From Gymnogyps californianus (Eukaryota > Chordata > Aves > Accipitriformes > Cathartidae): a stretch of DNA of 64,000 nt. The notes under the pieces were generated by a model, which saw only the letters and a program-made list of their open reading frames with translations, was not told where the DNA came from and searched no databases. Below, one piece after another: positions 22,501 to 37,688 of this stretch. Location of the stretch: positions 9,796,001 to 9,860,000 of the forward strand of contig NC_059486.1 in NCBI RefSeq assembly GCF_018139145.2, read 5' to 3'. A program made the position numbers and the translations under genes. Every line of letters starts with the position of its first letter. Position 1 is the first letter of the stretch.

Positions 22501-25500
22501 AGGCCAGAAGAAGGTCGCTCAGCCTTCAGCCTGGGCTTCTCTCCGGATAGGGCAGGGCCAACATGGGGTGAGGAGGGGGCATAACTCATACAGAGGAAAC
22601 CTCCAGGTTTAAGGACCATCTCCTTCTCCAGGAGAGAGCTGAACATCATGGTCAGAAAGAACCTCTCAGCCCGAGAGTCCAAGTGGACAGTGAAGTCACA
22701 TTTATCACCTCAGGTGTCTTTGACCTTCTCAAAAGCAGCCTTAAGACAAAAATCACCTATGAAAGCTAAAATATTAGAAGGCAGCAGTGACTTCCCAGAG
22801 GAGCCTGTATCTGTCCTGTTATGAATCAGAGGCCTCGTTGTTTTTCCTGCTCCAGAACCTGCCCATCTGAGAGCAGGTTTAACACCCTTTCCCTGCTGGA
22901 TTACGGCAAAGAGCAGCAGAAGTGTGCAGGCTCATAGAAACAGTCACTCCTTCCTCTCCATCATGAACATGGGAAGTCCAAGACCTGCAACGGCTTAAAA
23001 ATGGGATTCTCAGGCATTTTCTTTGCAGCTGGGCTCTTTCTGGGATTTGGTGCATCAGCACTGCTGCCCCTGGGGAGGGGAGGCATGGCCGGGAGCACCC
23101 CATGCCTGGGACCAGCTCACTCAGGATGGCTGACTGCTTCCAGCAAACTTTCAGCTTTGCCTGGGGAAGGAACTGTTAATGAAACTTCCCTCTTTGTGAC
23201 TAACTGGCTTGGAGGTGTCTGTGTTTCAAGTAGACCAGTAGCATATACAATTTCAAGTAGGCATTGCTCCAGCCAAGGCCTTACTCATCCCATGTAAAGC
23301 CAGGGCAGAAATGATAGTTTCCTTTATTTACAGATACATGTAAATAACAGCTGTAACAGTGAGGAATGTCCACAGGAGATAGGACAAGACATAATGAGCT
23401 TCAGCAGCAATGAAGGACATCTCTCACCCCGCTGATGGGTTCGGGACGGGAGCGGGCTGCCCGGGCAGCAGAGCACTGTCACTGCTGGAGCCTTTCTGGG
23501 ACAGGTTGGGCAAACATCTGGCAGGAATGACACAGGCAAGGTCAAACTGTGGCCTTGGACAAGCAAGCTATGTCATGCCCAGCTCTCTCCCTCTTTCTGT
23601 GGTTTGTTTTCGGTGTTCTAGTTTTGGGCAGAGGCTGAGAGTTTCTCTCCCTAAAAGCCCAAGATGAGCAGTTACTCCTAACTCAGGCCTTGGAAGTTAT
23701 CATCCTAGTCCCACTCCAACGGATACAAAGAAAGATCGCTTGGGAAAAAAACTCAGGCTCTTCCTCTGGACCTGTTATCAGCCAGCTTTTTCAACTGACA
23801 AGGACAGCCTGCCTTACAGAAATGTAAAATTCGGCACAGATGCACCCTGCAGTGAGTCTGGATGTTGCTGTTTGCAGCAGCAAGCAGCTGCGATCTGTAC
23901 CCGCGTTGCAACACTCCAAAGCAATGATCCCTCGTCCTTGCACATTTTTAGGAAACCAGAGGGACAATTCTCCAGCACAGAAGCCTGAAGCAATGAGTAA
24001 AGTAGAAGAAAAGTTTTCAGGGGAACATCAGAAGAGTTTTTTTAGTGTTTAGTGCTTTCAAACTCATTAAAAAAAAAAAAAAACCAAAACCCACTGATCT
24101 GCTAAGATGTCAGACCTGCCCATATCTGTCCCCCAGCACTTATTGCCCCACAGCAAAGAGGAAAACCTAAGGGCAAGAAGATAATGAAAAAAGAGTTATT
24201 TTAAATCTGATTTTTTAAATTTCTTTCCTCCTTTTTTGCACATCTGAGCTCTCTGCTCCATGGATTCACATAGCAATTGCCCAGAAATGCAGTTTAGGTG
24301 AAGCACTTGGCTGGGACTGAAGATCTCTAGCTGCTGACTTCCTGCCTGACAAATCAGAGATGCATTTCTGACAGGTATTTAGGTACTTAACTCCCCTAGA
24401 TTGCTATCTCTTCCTTTCTCTTGTCTGTGTAAATGGCAAAGTCTTTGAAGACCTAATTTCTCATAATTATTTCTGTACTATGATTTTGGTAGCGACTGTA
24501 ATGCAGTAATGGTTACGTCCGATGAAAGATCAGAAATATACACATCTCAGCATTTGTCATTTGCCCTTTGTCAAATGCAACAAGGTACAATCACTAATAA
24601 AAACACACACCTGAATGAAAGCAAGAGGAAAAAGGCTAACCCTGACTTAGGAATTCTCTGTCCATAGCTAATGCTCTCCCCAGGGCGAGGTACAAGCTGT
24701 GAGAGCTGTTCTGCTAATATGCCAGGTTAACCCTAATGTCTCCCAGTAGAGGATTTTGTTTTTATTCACACTATAAAATGTTGCAGGATGCATTCACGAT
24801 GTGTATCCAGGCATTGGGAAGACACCTGACCTGGCAGTACCGGACAGTAAGATCATCTGGAAGTATGAGGGCTATGGAGCTTTCCCATGACTCATGAAAT
24901 TGTAGTCAAATATTCCATGACTCATGGATTAACCTAACAAAACCCAGAGGGAAGAAAAGCTATTGGGTTGTTGGTTGACAAGAGCCTTTTAAAATTAACA
25001 TGGCATAATAAGCAGGATACCAACATCCTCTTTCTGACTCTTGAGAAACTCATAAGGAAGAGTTTTATCCACTCACTTATTACCAAGGGACCTCAGCTGA
25101 GGTTATGTAATTAAGATGGGACACTTTTTGCAGCTTCGAGGCTTGAATAGCGATATTAATATAATCCAGTTACAGAAAGCATGACCACATGCAACAAGCT
25201 ATTAATACTAGCTTATATTTAAATGCAGTTCCCTGCCATTCTACTGCAAATAAACAAAATCTATCAGACAAATACATAGAAACCAGAATGTAGCCATAAA
25301 TGAACCACAAGATAAAATATAGTAAACAAGGTTGACTTGTCTCCCCTTCTGCCAAAACGTTATGCACTTGCTTAACACTGTAACATGAATAGTCTGACCC
25401 CATGGACAGGCATGGAAGGGGCGTCTGAACATACATTTCCAAAGTCCTGGGTGCATTCATGCTCCCTGCTTTGCAATGAATTTCCTGGGAAGCTCTGGGC

Positions 25501-28500
25501 ACCTCTGCAACTATAACAAGATAATCATGCTGGTAAATTACATAGTTTGCAGACAAACCTCTCTAGCCCCGCTATACCTCTGTTCTCTCTGTAAAACAGG
25601 GTGAGTGGAATTGCAGAGTAGAGAGGATGAAATACATTAAATATTGTGGGGCCAGTGATCGATTGCAGTAACAGAGGCCATAGAAAGGCCTGGGATGCTG
25701 CTGGTCGAACAGGTATAAATTCCAGAGGAACGCAAAGGGATTGGCAGTGGAAAGCTTGTCCACTGTGGGACTTATAGGGGATAGAAAGTGCCCCATTATT
25801 TTTTGACCCTTACCATATCTGGGATCCTAATGGCCTGTTTGAATTCTCTTGTATAGACATAATACTACAGACCTAAGTCTAGGGAGCAATGCAATACATT
25901 TTGCATTTAAAACATCACAGTCAGTTTGGTTTAAGTAACATATATTGTATCTTTCCAACAATACTGATTGTAAGTTAGAGATTTTCTCCTTCAGAAGCTA
26001 TATATGATGGATAAAGAGAAAAAACAGGCAGAAGAGTAGAGTTTAAATGGCATCTAGGGGAAAGAGAGGAACACTGGAACTATTTGTTTTAAGAGAACTT
26101 GTTTATTTTTTGATGTCATTATCCTGTAGTTTATAAGACTAGGATTTGCTTGGCATAACTTCCTTCAGATCTCAGGGTTTACACTGAGAATCAGATTTTT
26201 CTGTCAACAGTCTCAATCTTTTAAACTAATACAGTATCTTTCATTAAAAACTCCAAGCGCTTCATAGTCCTCAGGTTGTATATTTTAAGACTATACTCAA
26301 CCATTCTCAATTTCACGTTGCACTTGTATAGGAGCCTAGAGCCTCAGCCAGAAATTATATTGACTTGTGCCAGCAGAGGAGCTGGCTAATGCCAGCCAAC
26401 ATGCTTAGGAAGAGAATCAGCTTGACAGACGTGTAACCACTGTGGCATTAGTTTAACGTGTCACAGGACACCCAATTAAGGCTGTGATAAAAAAAAGGTC
26501 TGCTGATACCTGTGTGGGTACAGACTGTTGTGTGAGGCACAGAAGGGCTGTCCCTGTGACTCTGACACAGAAAAAGCCATTGTACCTGAGTAGGAAGAAT
26601 AGCCATAGCAAGATGCACACTCATTTTTTTTCATGCGTGGCATATTCATTCTGATCATTGCATGTGAGTGAGAGCTGGGAGGACTAGGTCTTTGTAGATG
26701 GGAGGTTTAGTTTTTCTTACAGTGAGCTTCAGAGGAAGGGTCCCCATATCTAAATAGGATACCCCAACAGCATTTAAAGAAAGATAAAAAAAAGAAAATG
26801 TACCAGAAACAATCAAAACACAAACATTACCAGGCACTGCAAGTCAGCACTGTCACTGAAGACGAGAGTTGTCACCCACAGACCCACCCACGTCGAACCA
26901 ACCTGCCTAATTTGATCAGAGGAATTCTTTGTGGTTGGATTCAGTTAGAAAGAGTACGCACAAATAGGCCCTGGAGCAATGATACCATTTTAACAACATA
27001 AGTATACTCTTATCTGAATCATAGAGGATCTGTTGTTACGCAGTGAATCAAGTGTCCTCCTTCTAATCGTTTAGCCAGTTCTCTCATGATACAGGAGGCA
27101 CACGCTGCCTGCATCGCACAGGAAACGTCCTGCCTGTCCCGGGCTGTCAGCACAGCGTCAGCCAAGTAAAGGCATCACTATGCATCGCAGCAGCAGCAAG
27201 TTATTCAGCATCCCTGCCGACAGGTCCTGAATAGCACACCGTATTCTGGATTTAGGCTAGCCATTCATTGCTTTTCTTCAGCAAAGCTCTTGCCAAGTCT
27301 TTAGCTTTTAAGAACAGACTTGCCAATGTTAGGCTGTTTCGATACGAATGCCTCCTCGCTAGAGTGCCAGAGATTGCAAGTGGGAATGGAGAACCACTGG
27401 GCTGCTAGACTACAAGGCTGCCAGAATACCTGCCTGATTACTTCTAGCAGAGGAGAAGAGGTGAAAAATTTCAGGAGAACATAAGTAATGAAAATGTTCC
27501 AGGTTCACAGTGCGCGATGGTTAAAGCCAGCATTAAACCTGTTCTGTGACTACACAAAAAGACTGGCTTATACATTGCTGACTCACGTAACATCTGCATT
27601 TTTTTTTCCTTTCTCCTGTTATCCAAGAAACCAAGGCCTCTTTGCTCTTTACCCACTAACTTCATTAAAGTGTAATACCTCTTACCGTGCAGCTCATTGT
27701 AACAGGTTTGCTGTGTACATGTGTTTTCCAGGAAGTTTCCAACAGTACTGCTTGTGCTGATTGCAAGAACTGTTATCGATCAACTGTTTTTAAATAGACA
27801 ATGATTCATACATAGCCTCTGCCAAGGGTTTGTTTTCAACCTGTATTTCATTTATCATCTTGAAAAAGGAAATATGTTTGGCGAAGTTATCTCCTTGTGC
27901 CCTTGTGTCTTTGACCTTTACCCACCGCCAGTGCTCAAGACCCAAAGGCAGTAAAAGATTTAGCCCTCTGCTACCCACTCCTCAAAGGTGTCAGTCAGTG
28001 AATGTTAGGGTCAGGCTATGCTAATAAATTGAATTTAAGCATTTCTAATGTGGACAATATAGTGTCTACCCACCTTCTACTCTCTGCCTGGAATATCTAC
28101 ATTTTAATACATACTTTTAGTACAGCCTTGATAGGCATGACTGTCAAGTGTCAGGCTGAGCCTAGAAGCAAAACAGGACAGAGCACTTAGAGAAGCAGGC
28201 TACTGGGAGATTCCTCAGCTCTTACATGATCTCAGAAGAGACCTAAGTAAGAAGGAGGGAGCTTAAAAGGCCTGCCAAAATGGATCCTTTTCGGAAATAC
28301 AGACAGCAGCTAAAGCAGACTCAAACAGTGCTTATCTCTGTTGCGTATAATGAATAGGACAAAAAAAGGAAGCCAGAAAAAGCTTCATCTCTGACACTAG
28401 TTTTTTTCTGAAGCTCTTGAGATTTTTGGTAGTTTTTCAGTTACCTGAAGTAGAGATGATTTAACTTCATGTTACAATATTAGGGGAGTACTGCCTGCTG

Positions 28501-31500
28501 TGTAAAATGAAACACTAGAGAGATCTTCCAAAGTACAGCACAAAGAGAAGGTAATTGCAGACGGTATTTAAGCCTGAAGAGTCAGTCCTTTAAGTTTCAG
28601 GCCTAATGAATTCCTGATAAGAAATTTCTGAGCCAGAAAACTCATGGTGTGACTAATGGAAAATACCAAATTAACTTGAGAAGGCAATCAGAATTGTCAA
28701 GCACAGGTAGTTATCCAGTCCAGACCGATGCTAGGAAAGGCTGGCAGCACTGTGATTTTCTGGGCATAATGGAAGATCCAAAGTAATACAGAGAAAGACA
28801 CCAAAGGGGGTGGGGGTGGGGGGAAAAGGTAGAATTCACAAAGAAGAGCACATGGAGATCTCCAGGCCTGGGCTACTGAGAAATTCCGTCTAGTTAGAGA
28901 TCAAGCCTTGCCACAGATTACATAATTTTTTGCGAGAATTGGCAAAAACTGCTTGCATATCCTACCAAAAAAACCCAGAGACATTCCCAATTCATTTTAC
29001 AGCCAAAGTGCCATCAGCACATCATGCCTATCCCTCTGAACTGAGCCAGGTGGAGAAGTGCCCCAGGGCAGGAACGTCCGCTATCGCTTCCTCTGTCACG
29101 GAGCCCTGCTCTTGAACCAACACCGCGACTTGCACAGAGCCAAGCAGACCCCACAAGACAGAGCAGCGTGGCCTTTCCTGGGATTTTTTTGAACGGCAGA
29201 CATTCAACTCATGAGTACCTTGTGCAACATCTATTTTGGTATGACAGAGAAAGAAAAAATATCTCAGTCATTGCCCTGACGGCCGCTTACCTTGTCCTTC
29301 TGTGTTAAGACAGAATTTAACCTACATAACATTTCTGTATTGCTGTAGCCAGAGTGTTGGATGGTTGCACTCCCTGCGATGCTTTGCTACTGATCTGGCA
29401 TGTTGGCATGTGAAATCCCATCAAGGCTGAATTATGCCTTTCCTTTCTTTGTCCCCCAAGTTTTGAACAGGCTCAGTGACACCAAACCAGCTTGTTTTCT
29501 GAGCTAGCTCATACCTGGGGCTGTTTCACCATTCTGTTCCTGGGTTTACCAAGTGCTGAAGCACAGCAGCTTCCCAGATACCAAGAAGCAGAGATCTGAA
29601 GTTCGTGAATTAATTTGTTAGCAAACATCTTTGGCTTCTTGATCAGCTCAGCCAAATGGAAACAAGAGCTCCAGTCCCAGAGAAACTCAGGCCTCCATGT
29701 GGCTTTGAGCTTGGGACTTTCCAAAGAAAGGCAGCTCTGAAATATTTGTGTGCAGACTGACGGCGTGCATCCCAGGCACTAGGACAGAAATCAGTAACAG
29801 AGCTCCAGAGTTCATGGTGAAAATGCTGTTCTGTGTGAAACTGCACACAAAGACCAGACACTTCTCATTTGACACAGGGAAAGTCTGATGATTTTTTCAA
29901 CTTTTTTTTTGTTAAACACCCGATTTCAATCACCCTCAGTCATTTTCCCCCAAATTAAAACCCAGCTGTTAATTGTAGGTGTTTCATCTTGGTGAGGTTC
30001 TGAAGCTGGAGCCAGTACAGTGGAAATCCTGCACTCAGCACCAAAAGACTCTGCTGAAGCCTGTCATTTATTGCCTGAATGGAAAGATTAACAACCCAAT
30101 GCAAATATTTGAACTTCTCTTTGTTCCTGGCAGGGCTCTTGCAGCATACATGCGAGCAGATTGCATTTGTTTTTGCTAGGATGGGGGAAGCAATAGAGGC
30201 AGAGCTAGGTGTGAGCTGAATCCCGCATACAGGAGAGGCAGATGCTGTTCCCAGGGCTGTACCCACGTGCGCAGGGCTGGAGCACCAGCACGGCTAGTTT
30301 TATCAAGGCAGGGTGAGTTGGTTCCTAGAGCCTTATCAGGGTATAGATCAAGGATGGTTATTGATCATGAAGAGCAGCACAGGGCAGAAACTCCAGCAGG
30401 CAAATCCTCCGCCTGTGAGGGTATGAGCAGAACTGAACCAACCACCAAAAGATTCCAGATCTGAGGAAAAATCCAGGTGGTCCAAACCTGGACCTTCCTC
30501 AAAACTGCTCCAGCCTGGTCACATCGCACTTGACCAGAGCAAAGCATTAACCAGACAAACAGCACCCTTCAAAATAATGGCATTTTCCTGTCCTTATTTC
30601 AGAGCGAGGGCAGGACCACTGGAAAGCTCAGTGAGCCCAGATGCATGACCACACAGTTGTTCCCCCCCCCCGCCATTTTTACACTTGCTCCAAGTCCAAA
30701 CACACAGCACTACTGTTGTAGGGCTAGTTTGTCTTTACAAGTAGTTACAGTGTGGTCGCCTTGTGTTTGGTGCTGTGGAAACTCATGCAAGGTGTTCCCC
30801 TATCCTCAAAAAGCACAGGAGCAAGAGATCAGAGGCCTCCATCACCTGCAAACCAAGAGGCCACGAGCAGACTTGGTTTCACCGATAGCACTGGTGCAAT
30901 TTAAACAGCCTGTGGAAAAACAAACAGCCCATCGGTTGATAGGCCTGATTCCCTGGCTCACGGCCCAAGGAGGGAAGCTCAAGAGCACTGAGCAAACAGT
31001 TCAGAAGACAGCTCTTGAGTCAAACACCCGCTACAGAGGTCAGTGGCCAGTGACCTGCAGTTGCACGGGGCACAAGGACTGAGCTGAGGACCACCAGTGA
31101 AGGCACTGTCTTCCCGGCTGGCTGTTGCTCCTCTCTCCCTCCTGGCGCCGGATTTCACCAGCAATTGCAACGGGCTGCTTGTCTCCAGTTTAGAATACGA
31201 GTCCCTAGTGACATAACTTGTAATCAATATAAAAGGCAAGATTAGAATTAACTTCTAATATTTCTCCTACTGCTCACCCTGCCCTAATTCAGCATGGTTT
31301 GCTAAATACTGCATTTAGGCTTCTGTTCTGACATTAAAAAAAAAAAAAAATCTGCTCTGCACTCATGGCTTCAAGGGGAAAGAAGTGAAGGAGAAAGCCC
31401 AATAGCAACATGGTCTTTGCTGCTCTGCCCGTAAAGAAGGGCTCAACCAGACACAGCAGCTGCACAAACCGGTCTTCTGCTGCAGCTCAGCTTCTTCTGC

Positions 31501-34500
31501 AGCGCTGGGAACAGCAACCCAAAATATCAGCCTTCAAAAGTTTGGTGCTATGATGAATATTCGCTGATACGTGTTTGAATTATTTCTTCACATTTATCAG
31601 AGCTTGTCACATCCATCTATACGAATATGCCTCAGAAGCTGGGTTCAAGTGAGGTGAGAGCCCTGACACCAGGCAGAGAACAATACCGCACTTTTTCTCT
31701 GCTATCTGCAGCATGATTACACCCCCAGGAGCTCCAGTGGGCACACCTGCACAGTCCAGCCCAGTCCAAACAAAGCTGGAGATAACGTGTATATAAACAC
31801 ACGCGTGTTACAAGGACAGGCAGGCAGTCACACAGCTATGCCTTTTGGTGGAGTCTGTTGGCAAGTATTTGTTTGCTCACCCTTAGTGACACGGACAAGC
31901 AAGTAGGAAGCAGAGTTGAATTAAAACTCAACACCTTAATTGTGTCTGCAAGGCTCAGGATAGCATTAGAGCACTTCTTATGCTTTGGGAGCACAGCAGA
32001 GAGGGATACTTCTTAGGAGCTGGTAAAGCAGCCTCTCCAGATATTTGTCAAGCCCATTTCTCTTGGCAGCCTCCTGGAACCCAAGGAGACAGGAATTACT
32101 AAGGGATCAACATCTCCTGGCAAGTGCTTGCCAAGTCAGCCTGTATCAGTCTTCAGATACTCATGGAAGGAGAGGCATTACCCCTGAATGGCTTTGCCCA
32201 GGATCTGTAGAGGTGCCAGCTCACACAGCTACAGTCACCTCATCCTGCCCACGCCAAAGGGGCTGGTAGAACAAGGCAAAGCACAAAGCCCTGCACTTAT
32301 GGTAACATGGGAGGCAAGGAAGCCTGTGCTGGCTCCCAGCAGGGTAGACAACAGTAAATAAGCAGATCGCCTTTGGCAGCATAGAGAAGAGCTAATGAGA
32401 AACGGCTTATGCCAGTGGAAGAGAAGGACTGGGGCCATCCCCCTTTGCAGCAACAAACAGAACGACACAAGTTTCGATGCAGATCACAGTGGGGCAGTTG
32501 ACAGATGAGCCATACTTCAGAGCTGCTGTGACAGTGTGCAGAGCAAAGTTCTTCCATTACGTCACTGCTACCTTGCTTGACCCAAGGGTTAAGAATAACA
32601 ATCAGGCTCCACTGCCTCATGCTGCCAGAATGAAACTATTTAGAGACAGGCTTCCTAGGGCAGCCACAAGCTTGCTCCCCTGGCAGGCTCGCAGGGGGAA
32701 GAGCTTTGAGAAGTAGGGCCCATCAGTACCCCCGAAGGAGATGGAGGCCAGTAGGGACATGACTTCATTCCTATAAATGCAAGAGGTGCCAAGTGTTTGG
32801 CATGTGCTTTGCAGAATAGAATTAGCATGGGCCCTGCAAAGCTCTACTCGCCTGAGCATAGCTTTTGCTTAGGGGGTTTCTGATCTCACTTGTTTATCCT
32901 GGTTGTACCTGATCATGAAAGCCTTCCAGAGCCAACAGAGATGAAGGAAGTGCATTCCTGACGAGCTGTTCTCTCCAGAGTCAGCCCCCTCTCTTTCAGT
33001 AGAGGACTCAGCAGCCTACACAAGGCATTATGGTTTTTTATGAGACTAGAATAGGATCCGTGTCCTGTTTGTGAACAAGACCTACTTCAAGCTGCACTCA
33101 CGTGACAAGGACATCTCAGAGTCCCCCTCTCACATCCCCCATGACAGAAGGGAGGCTATGAGGGAGACTGGGCATGGGAGCGCTGTGCAACCTCTTGCTG
33201 AGTACTAGAAATGCTCTCTCCTCCCTGGGAAGTCAAATATCTGCACCCCTCTGAGGCACAGGGCTGGGAAAAGCAGGAATTCCCTTGGTTGCAGGGGTAC
33301 CTCAGGAGAAAGAGCCAGTTGAGCATCCAGAGTTACACCCAAATTGCTCCACTCTTCTTCATGGTCTCCTTACACACATACTCATTGCAGCCTGGGAACT
33401 CTGCTGCTGCCCAGGAGGCACATCTGGACAGATGTTTTAAAGCAGCACCACAGACATCTGTAAAATCCCATCACACAAATCTCCTTTCCATAGATGTTCG
33501 CAGGTCACTCTAGTCCTGCTTTCTCCCAACTTCATATTCCTCGGTCAGACTATTGGAGATTCACCAAATATGATGTGGTATTTCTGATCCTCATGACCCT
33601 GGGCTGAGGTCATGCTATCCTCTAATGGGTGGTGGCCATCCATTATACGGAGATATGAGAAGCTCTCTAACCACTGGTGCCTGCAGAGCTCCAGGATCTT
33701 CTTTCCTAAGAGACCATCAATTCCAGCCTGACCTGTGCGTTTTTGCAATGAGGAGGGAGAACTTCATGGCAGCAGATGAGGAAAAAAGGAGGATGAACAC
33801 AACAGCGGAAAAAGGGAGGGTGAAAGCAGGTAATTGCTGTAAAACACCGAGCCCTTTGCTTCTGTGTGCTCAGGAAGTTAGAGCAGTTAAGAGCCTGGGT
33901 TGAGCATTAGTGATGACATTTCAGGTAGGTTCAAGCATGGCAATGCAAATACGTGGGGCAAAGAGTTACCACCGCTTGCATGGAAACCCCTCCCTGTGAG
34001 CTCTGCTCAGAGGCAGGGTTTCAAGGCGGGAGCACGGTTTCGTCACAACAAGCCCTCGTTGGCCACAGTTACTCCATTACCTGGCAACTTTGGAAACAAG
34101 CAAAGACATCCCACCACGCTGCCTCCTTACTGACGCGCAGGAGCTGATGGGTGCAGCGTGTACCTGTCATCCAAGTAAACATGGAGTAGCAGGGTGAGTC
34201 CCCAGGAGCAGAGGAGTTGCAGGAGATGAGATGGTCACGGTGCTTTAAGACAGCTGGTGATGGACAATTGCCACATGAAGACCACCTAACACCATAATTT
34301 TCTATTCCCCGGACAAACCCAGCTTCGGATCCAGAATAACCATCAATTTCTCAGGCTGGGAAGAGGAAGGAGACATTGTCACTGAGTTGCCCTGTAACCA
34401 CCAAGCTCCCTGCCCTGCTCCACAGGGAGAGCATGCCAGGGGCCATCCTGGCTTGGCTATTTGTGCAGTACAGACGGGTTGGGAAGCAAAATTTCCAAGG

Positions 34501-36050
34501 GCAATTTTACACTTTGAAATTTGGTGGAGGGGCCTTGCATAAAAACAGGCTTCCACAATCATCACCTGTACTCCGCCCAAAACTCTCCTGTTGTTGCGAC
34601 AGAGAGGAACAGACCAAATATCTGATCTGGAGTGAGAGACCCTCTTGCTCCCGAGGTTTCCAGCTGCACAACACATTGGCTTGGTTCAGCTTGTCAGATG
34701 TGGGGTGGGAAGGCCTCTCCCCAGGACATGTGTTTCCTCACACGAAGCCCAAAGACGAGTTGCCACAACCCCAACAGCACAACCCATAAATCTTGACGCA
34801 GTTCCTTGGGAAGCTTGTGAAGTCTTGTCCTCACCGCAACAAAGTGGCCCTGTTGTCAATGCAGCTCTTCCCCTGCCAAGGCGTGCTTGCTGAAAGCTGC
34901 TTGGAGCAGACTGATCACTGTTCCAGTGAAAGCCAGGCCTAGGTCCTATTTTATTTGACTGCTTTGGGTGTGCAGTCAAGCTCAAAGCCCTTTTAAAAAA
35001 AAAAAAAAAAAAAAAAGAGAAACCCAGATCCTTCCGTACCATTGTGAAATAAGTCCACCGGAGCTGGCAACCTAGTGCTGAGTTAGATATTCACTGCTGA
35101 CAGGATCATAAATCCCAGAGGTTTGGGATTTGTTTTTTTAAACCAGGCACCAGAAATTTGGGTGGAGGACAGGGAACTGCTCTGGCAGCTCTTGTAGTAA
35201 TTTTGTTAGTGCCACAATATCAGTAATCGCTTGTACTGCAGAAGATCCAGAGACAGCCCCCCCGCTTCCCCGTTTACAGCCATAGCACATGCCTACAGAA
35301 ATCCTCCACATACCATCCAGCTTTAATACCCTCTCCTATTCTTAGCCCAAGCTGGACTTCTTATAGACTGTTACTCAGCTATGTACTCCCTGGTTTTGGC
35401 TGTCCTATATCCCTCCCCTGGCCTGTTCCAGCCCCATGAGGCCAGCCAAATCCTCCTGTCTAGAAATTTCAGAGAAAAGCAAGTGATCCACAGCACTGAG
35501 CTTACCAGGAACTGCTGGGACACAGAGAGACAGGACAAGACCCCTTCCCCTGGACAAAACATCCCTTGGGCTTGCTTCTGCTGCTTACAGCAGCATCAGC
35601 CTCAGCTCCGGCTCATACACCACACTCACCTGGCAGAGGGGATGGAAAAAGCAAGGTGGCAGGGTTGGAGGCAGCTCTGGTATTTGTCCTCTCCCAAACT
35701 GCCATCTGAGAAGCAAAAGACAGCTCCATCTCCAGGAGCTGCAGCAAGGCAGGAAGGTTTCAGGAGCACGTACCCACCTGCTGATGTAGGGCGTCATCCA
35801 GAGCAGCTCCACCGGAGCTATGGGGCTTGCTCTGCTGGCCCTCAGCTGTGCAAGGGCATTTTCTGATTAAACTGGGGGCTGAGGAGAGAAATGTCAGTCT
35901 TAATAAAGCAGAAAGTTCCATTTTAGAAAAGCCCTCTGGGGTAAGGGCTGAGAGTCTTCCCCTCGGCTATAAGGGGGCTGTAGGAGGCAGGAACCTTTTA
36001 TAGCACACGCACCTGTCTTATGATTTGAATCAGCAAGTAAAGATGAGTCT
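16551..36050. other. MMP17-ULK1 intergenic spacer, no recognisable genes
   Basis: No coding exon, RNA gene or transposon could be supported on either strand. Open frames are short, lack homology that I recognise, and show no matching splice sites. Notable sequence: an AT-rich, homeobox-motif-rich stretch at about 21640-22160 that looks like a conserved non-coding element, an A15 run near 24069, an A14 run near 31337, a C-run near 30663 and an A22 run at 34995-35016. I saw no CR1 LINE 3' end. Untranslated or lncRNA exons cannot be excluded. Confidence 0.6.
34995..35016 (+). repeat. A22 homopolymer
   Basis: Twenty-two uninterrupted A follow TTTT. No retrocopied coding sequence or target duplication was recognised beside it, so it is listed only as a simple repeat. 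Confidence 0.9.
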
Positions 36051-37682
36051 CTTCTCAATAACTTTATTGTGTTTCTCAAGCTGCTAAATCCCAGGTCTTG
36101 TCTGAGATGACTTGTTATTAATTCTTTTAAAATCCAGGCATTGCCATGTCTTTGTCATTTGAAAACTGCTCCTGCCCACCTTACTCTTATTTTTTTTCCT
36201 TCTGCTTTTCTTTAGGGTAGCAAACCAGAAAAGTCCTTGAGGGCTTGCTGAGCCTGGGGATGGGTGGGAGTGAGAGCCAGGAAAAACCTTGACTGGGACC
36301 CTGGAGCCAGCCCCAGCAAGCATAGCTGCCATAAAGTCAGGTTTTCAGCTTTAAATACTCAGGGGTTCAGATGGCCAGTGCCCCCCCTTAAATTCCCATC
36401 CCTCCTATTACAGAGGAGAAGTATTCCAACTCTGAAACGACCTCACAGAATCCTCTGAGAATTTAAAGTCAGAAAATATCCAGACTGGGCAGCATGCAAT
36501 AGGAATATGATGCTCAGGTTATTTTTTCGGAGGGTGGAGGTGGCTTTTCCAGCTAAGACTAAGGATGTTGTTGTGGAGGAGAGCCGGCCCAGGGACTCTG
36601 GGTAGGACCGGAGGAATCCAGGCACAGGGACGGTGCCAGGGAGCCCGGCAGCACAGCATCAGCAACATTTTGGAGTACAGAGACCGCATTTATATTACAT
36701 TCTTATTTTAAGCCGCTAGGAAGCGCGACTATGCCCCTGCAGGCAGAGCTCTCCGGGGCCAGGAGCGGGTGCCAGCGGCCGTCTCTGCTGTCCTCCTGCG
36801 GCCACTGGCCCAGACCCGGCCTGCTGCCTCCGACCTCCTCTGTGCCCCCGGGAGGGGTCTGCATCCCCCGGCAGCGGTACGTCCCCCAGCCCATGCACAT
36901 GTTCGCCGTTAGTTGGCTGTGCACCCGCTCAGCCCCTCTCAGAGACAGGTCCCATCCTCCCCAGACCCAGAAAAACAGGCGGTGAACCCGGCTTTAGAGG
37001 AAAACCCAAGAGACTAAGTTCCCCAAGTACCAGGTTCATGCTGTGATTTGCACCTATTGCCTCTACCCTACAAGTGATCTGCAAATGTGGTTGGAACTGT
37101 CCGGGGATTTCCGAATACACCATGCCCGGAGGGGCGGCTGCAGAGGCACTGCATGGAAGCCTTGGGGCCCTCGTGGCCTTCACAGCCCCCCCCGCAGCTG
37201 GGCACAGGGCTCTCTCTGCTTTGGGTCTGTAAAGCATGAAACCCTTTCACCGATGGATCCACACTGCTTCACCCACGCGGGACTGCTGTGTCCCCATGGG
37301 GGAACGATGCAGCACCCTGAGCACCAGGGTGCTAGCTATAATGGTGTCTTTATGCCACGGACATCTGCTCCCAATGCCCCAGCCCAGCCGACCCTGCGCT
37401 GGTCGGTGACCTCAACGGGAAACGCTCCAGCTACCATTTCCATCCCGGGTGAGTTCAAGCCTCCTGCGGCCGCATCCGGAGCTGACGGCAACAGCAGGGC
37501 AGCTTTGCCAGTGGCTGGGGGAACAGCCAAGGAAGCCACGTGCCAGGAGGAGACAGCAGCATTTCTCCATCCTCCCCAAGGGTTGTCCAGCAGCAGCGGA
37601 GCCCCGATTCCTGCTCCATTTCTGATCATCAAAATGCATAACTTGAAGTAGAGGAAGGCATATTGAAAGCCTTTCCACAGGC

Positions 37683-37688
37683 TTTATT
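37683..37688 (-). terminator. MMP17: Candidate distal MMP17 poly(A) signal (AATAAA)
   Basis: The minus strand reads TAAATAAAGCCTGTGG here, 2.26 kb after the MMP17 stop. It is a canonical hexamer with AT-rich upstream sequence, but the downstream GU-rich element is weak. It is an alternative to the proximal hexamer at 39292-39297. Transcript data are required to choose. Confidence 0.3.

Noticed and set aside
34995..35016. Poly(A) tail of a processed pseudogene
   Set aside because: No coding remnant precedes it on either strand and no target-site duplication was seen.
37043..37651. 202-codon plus-strand open frame downstream of MMP17
   Set aside because: No homology recognised and composition is like the flanking GC-rich DNA. 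It is left as non-coding.
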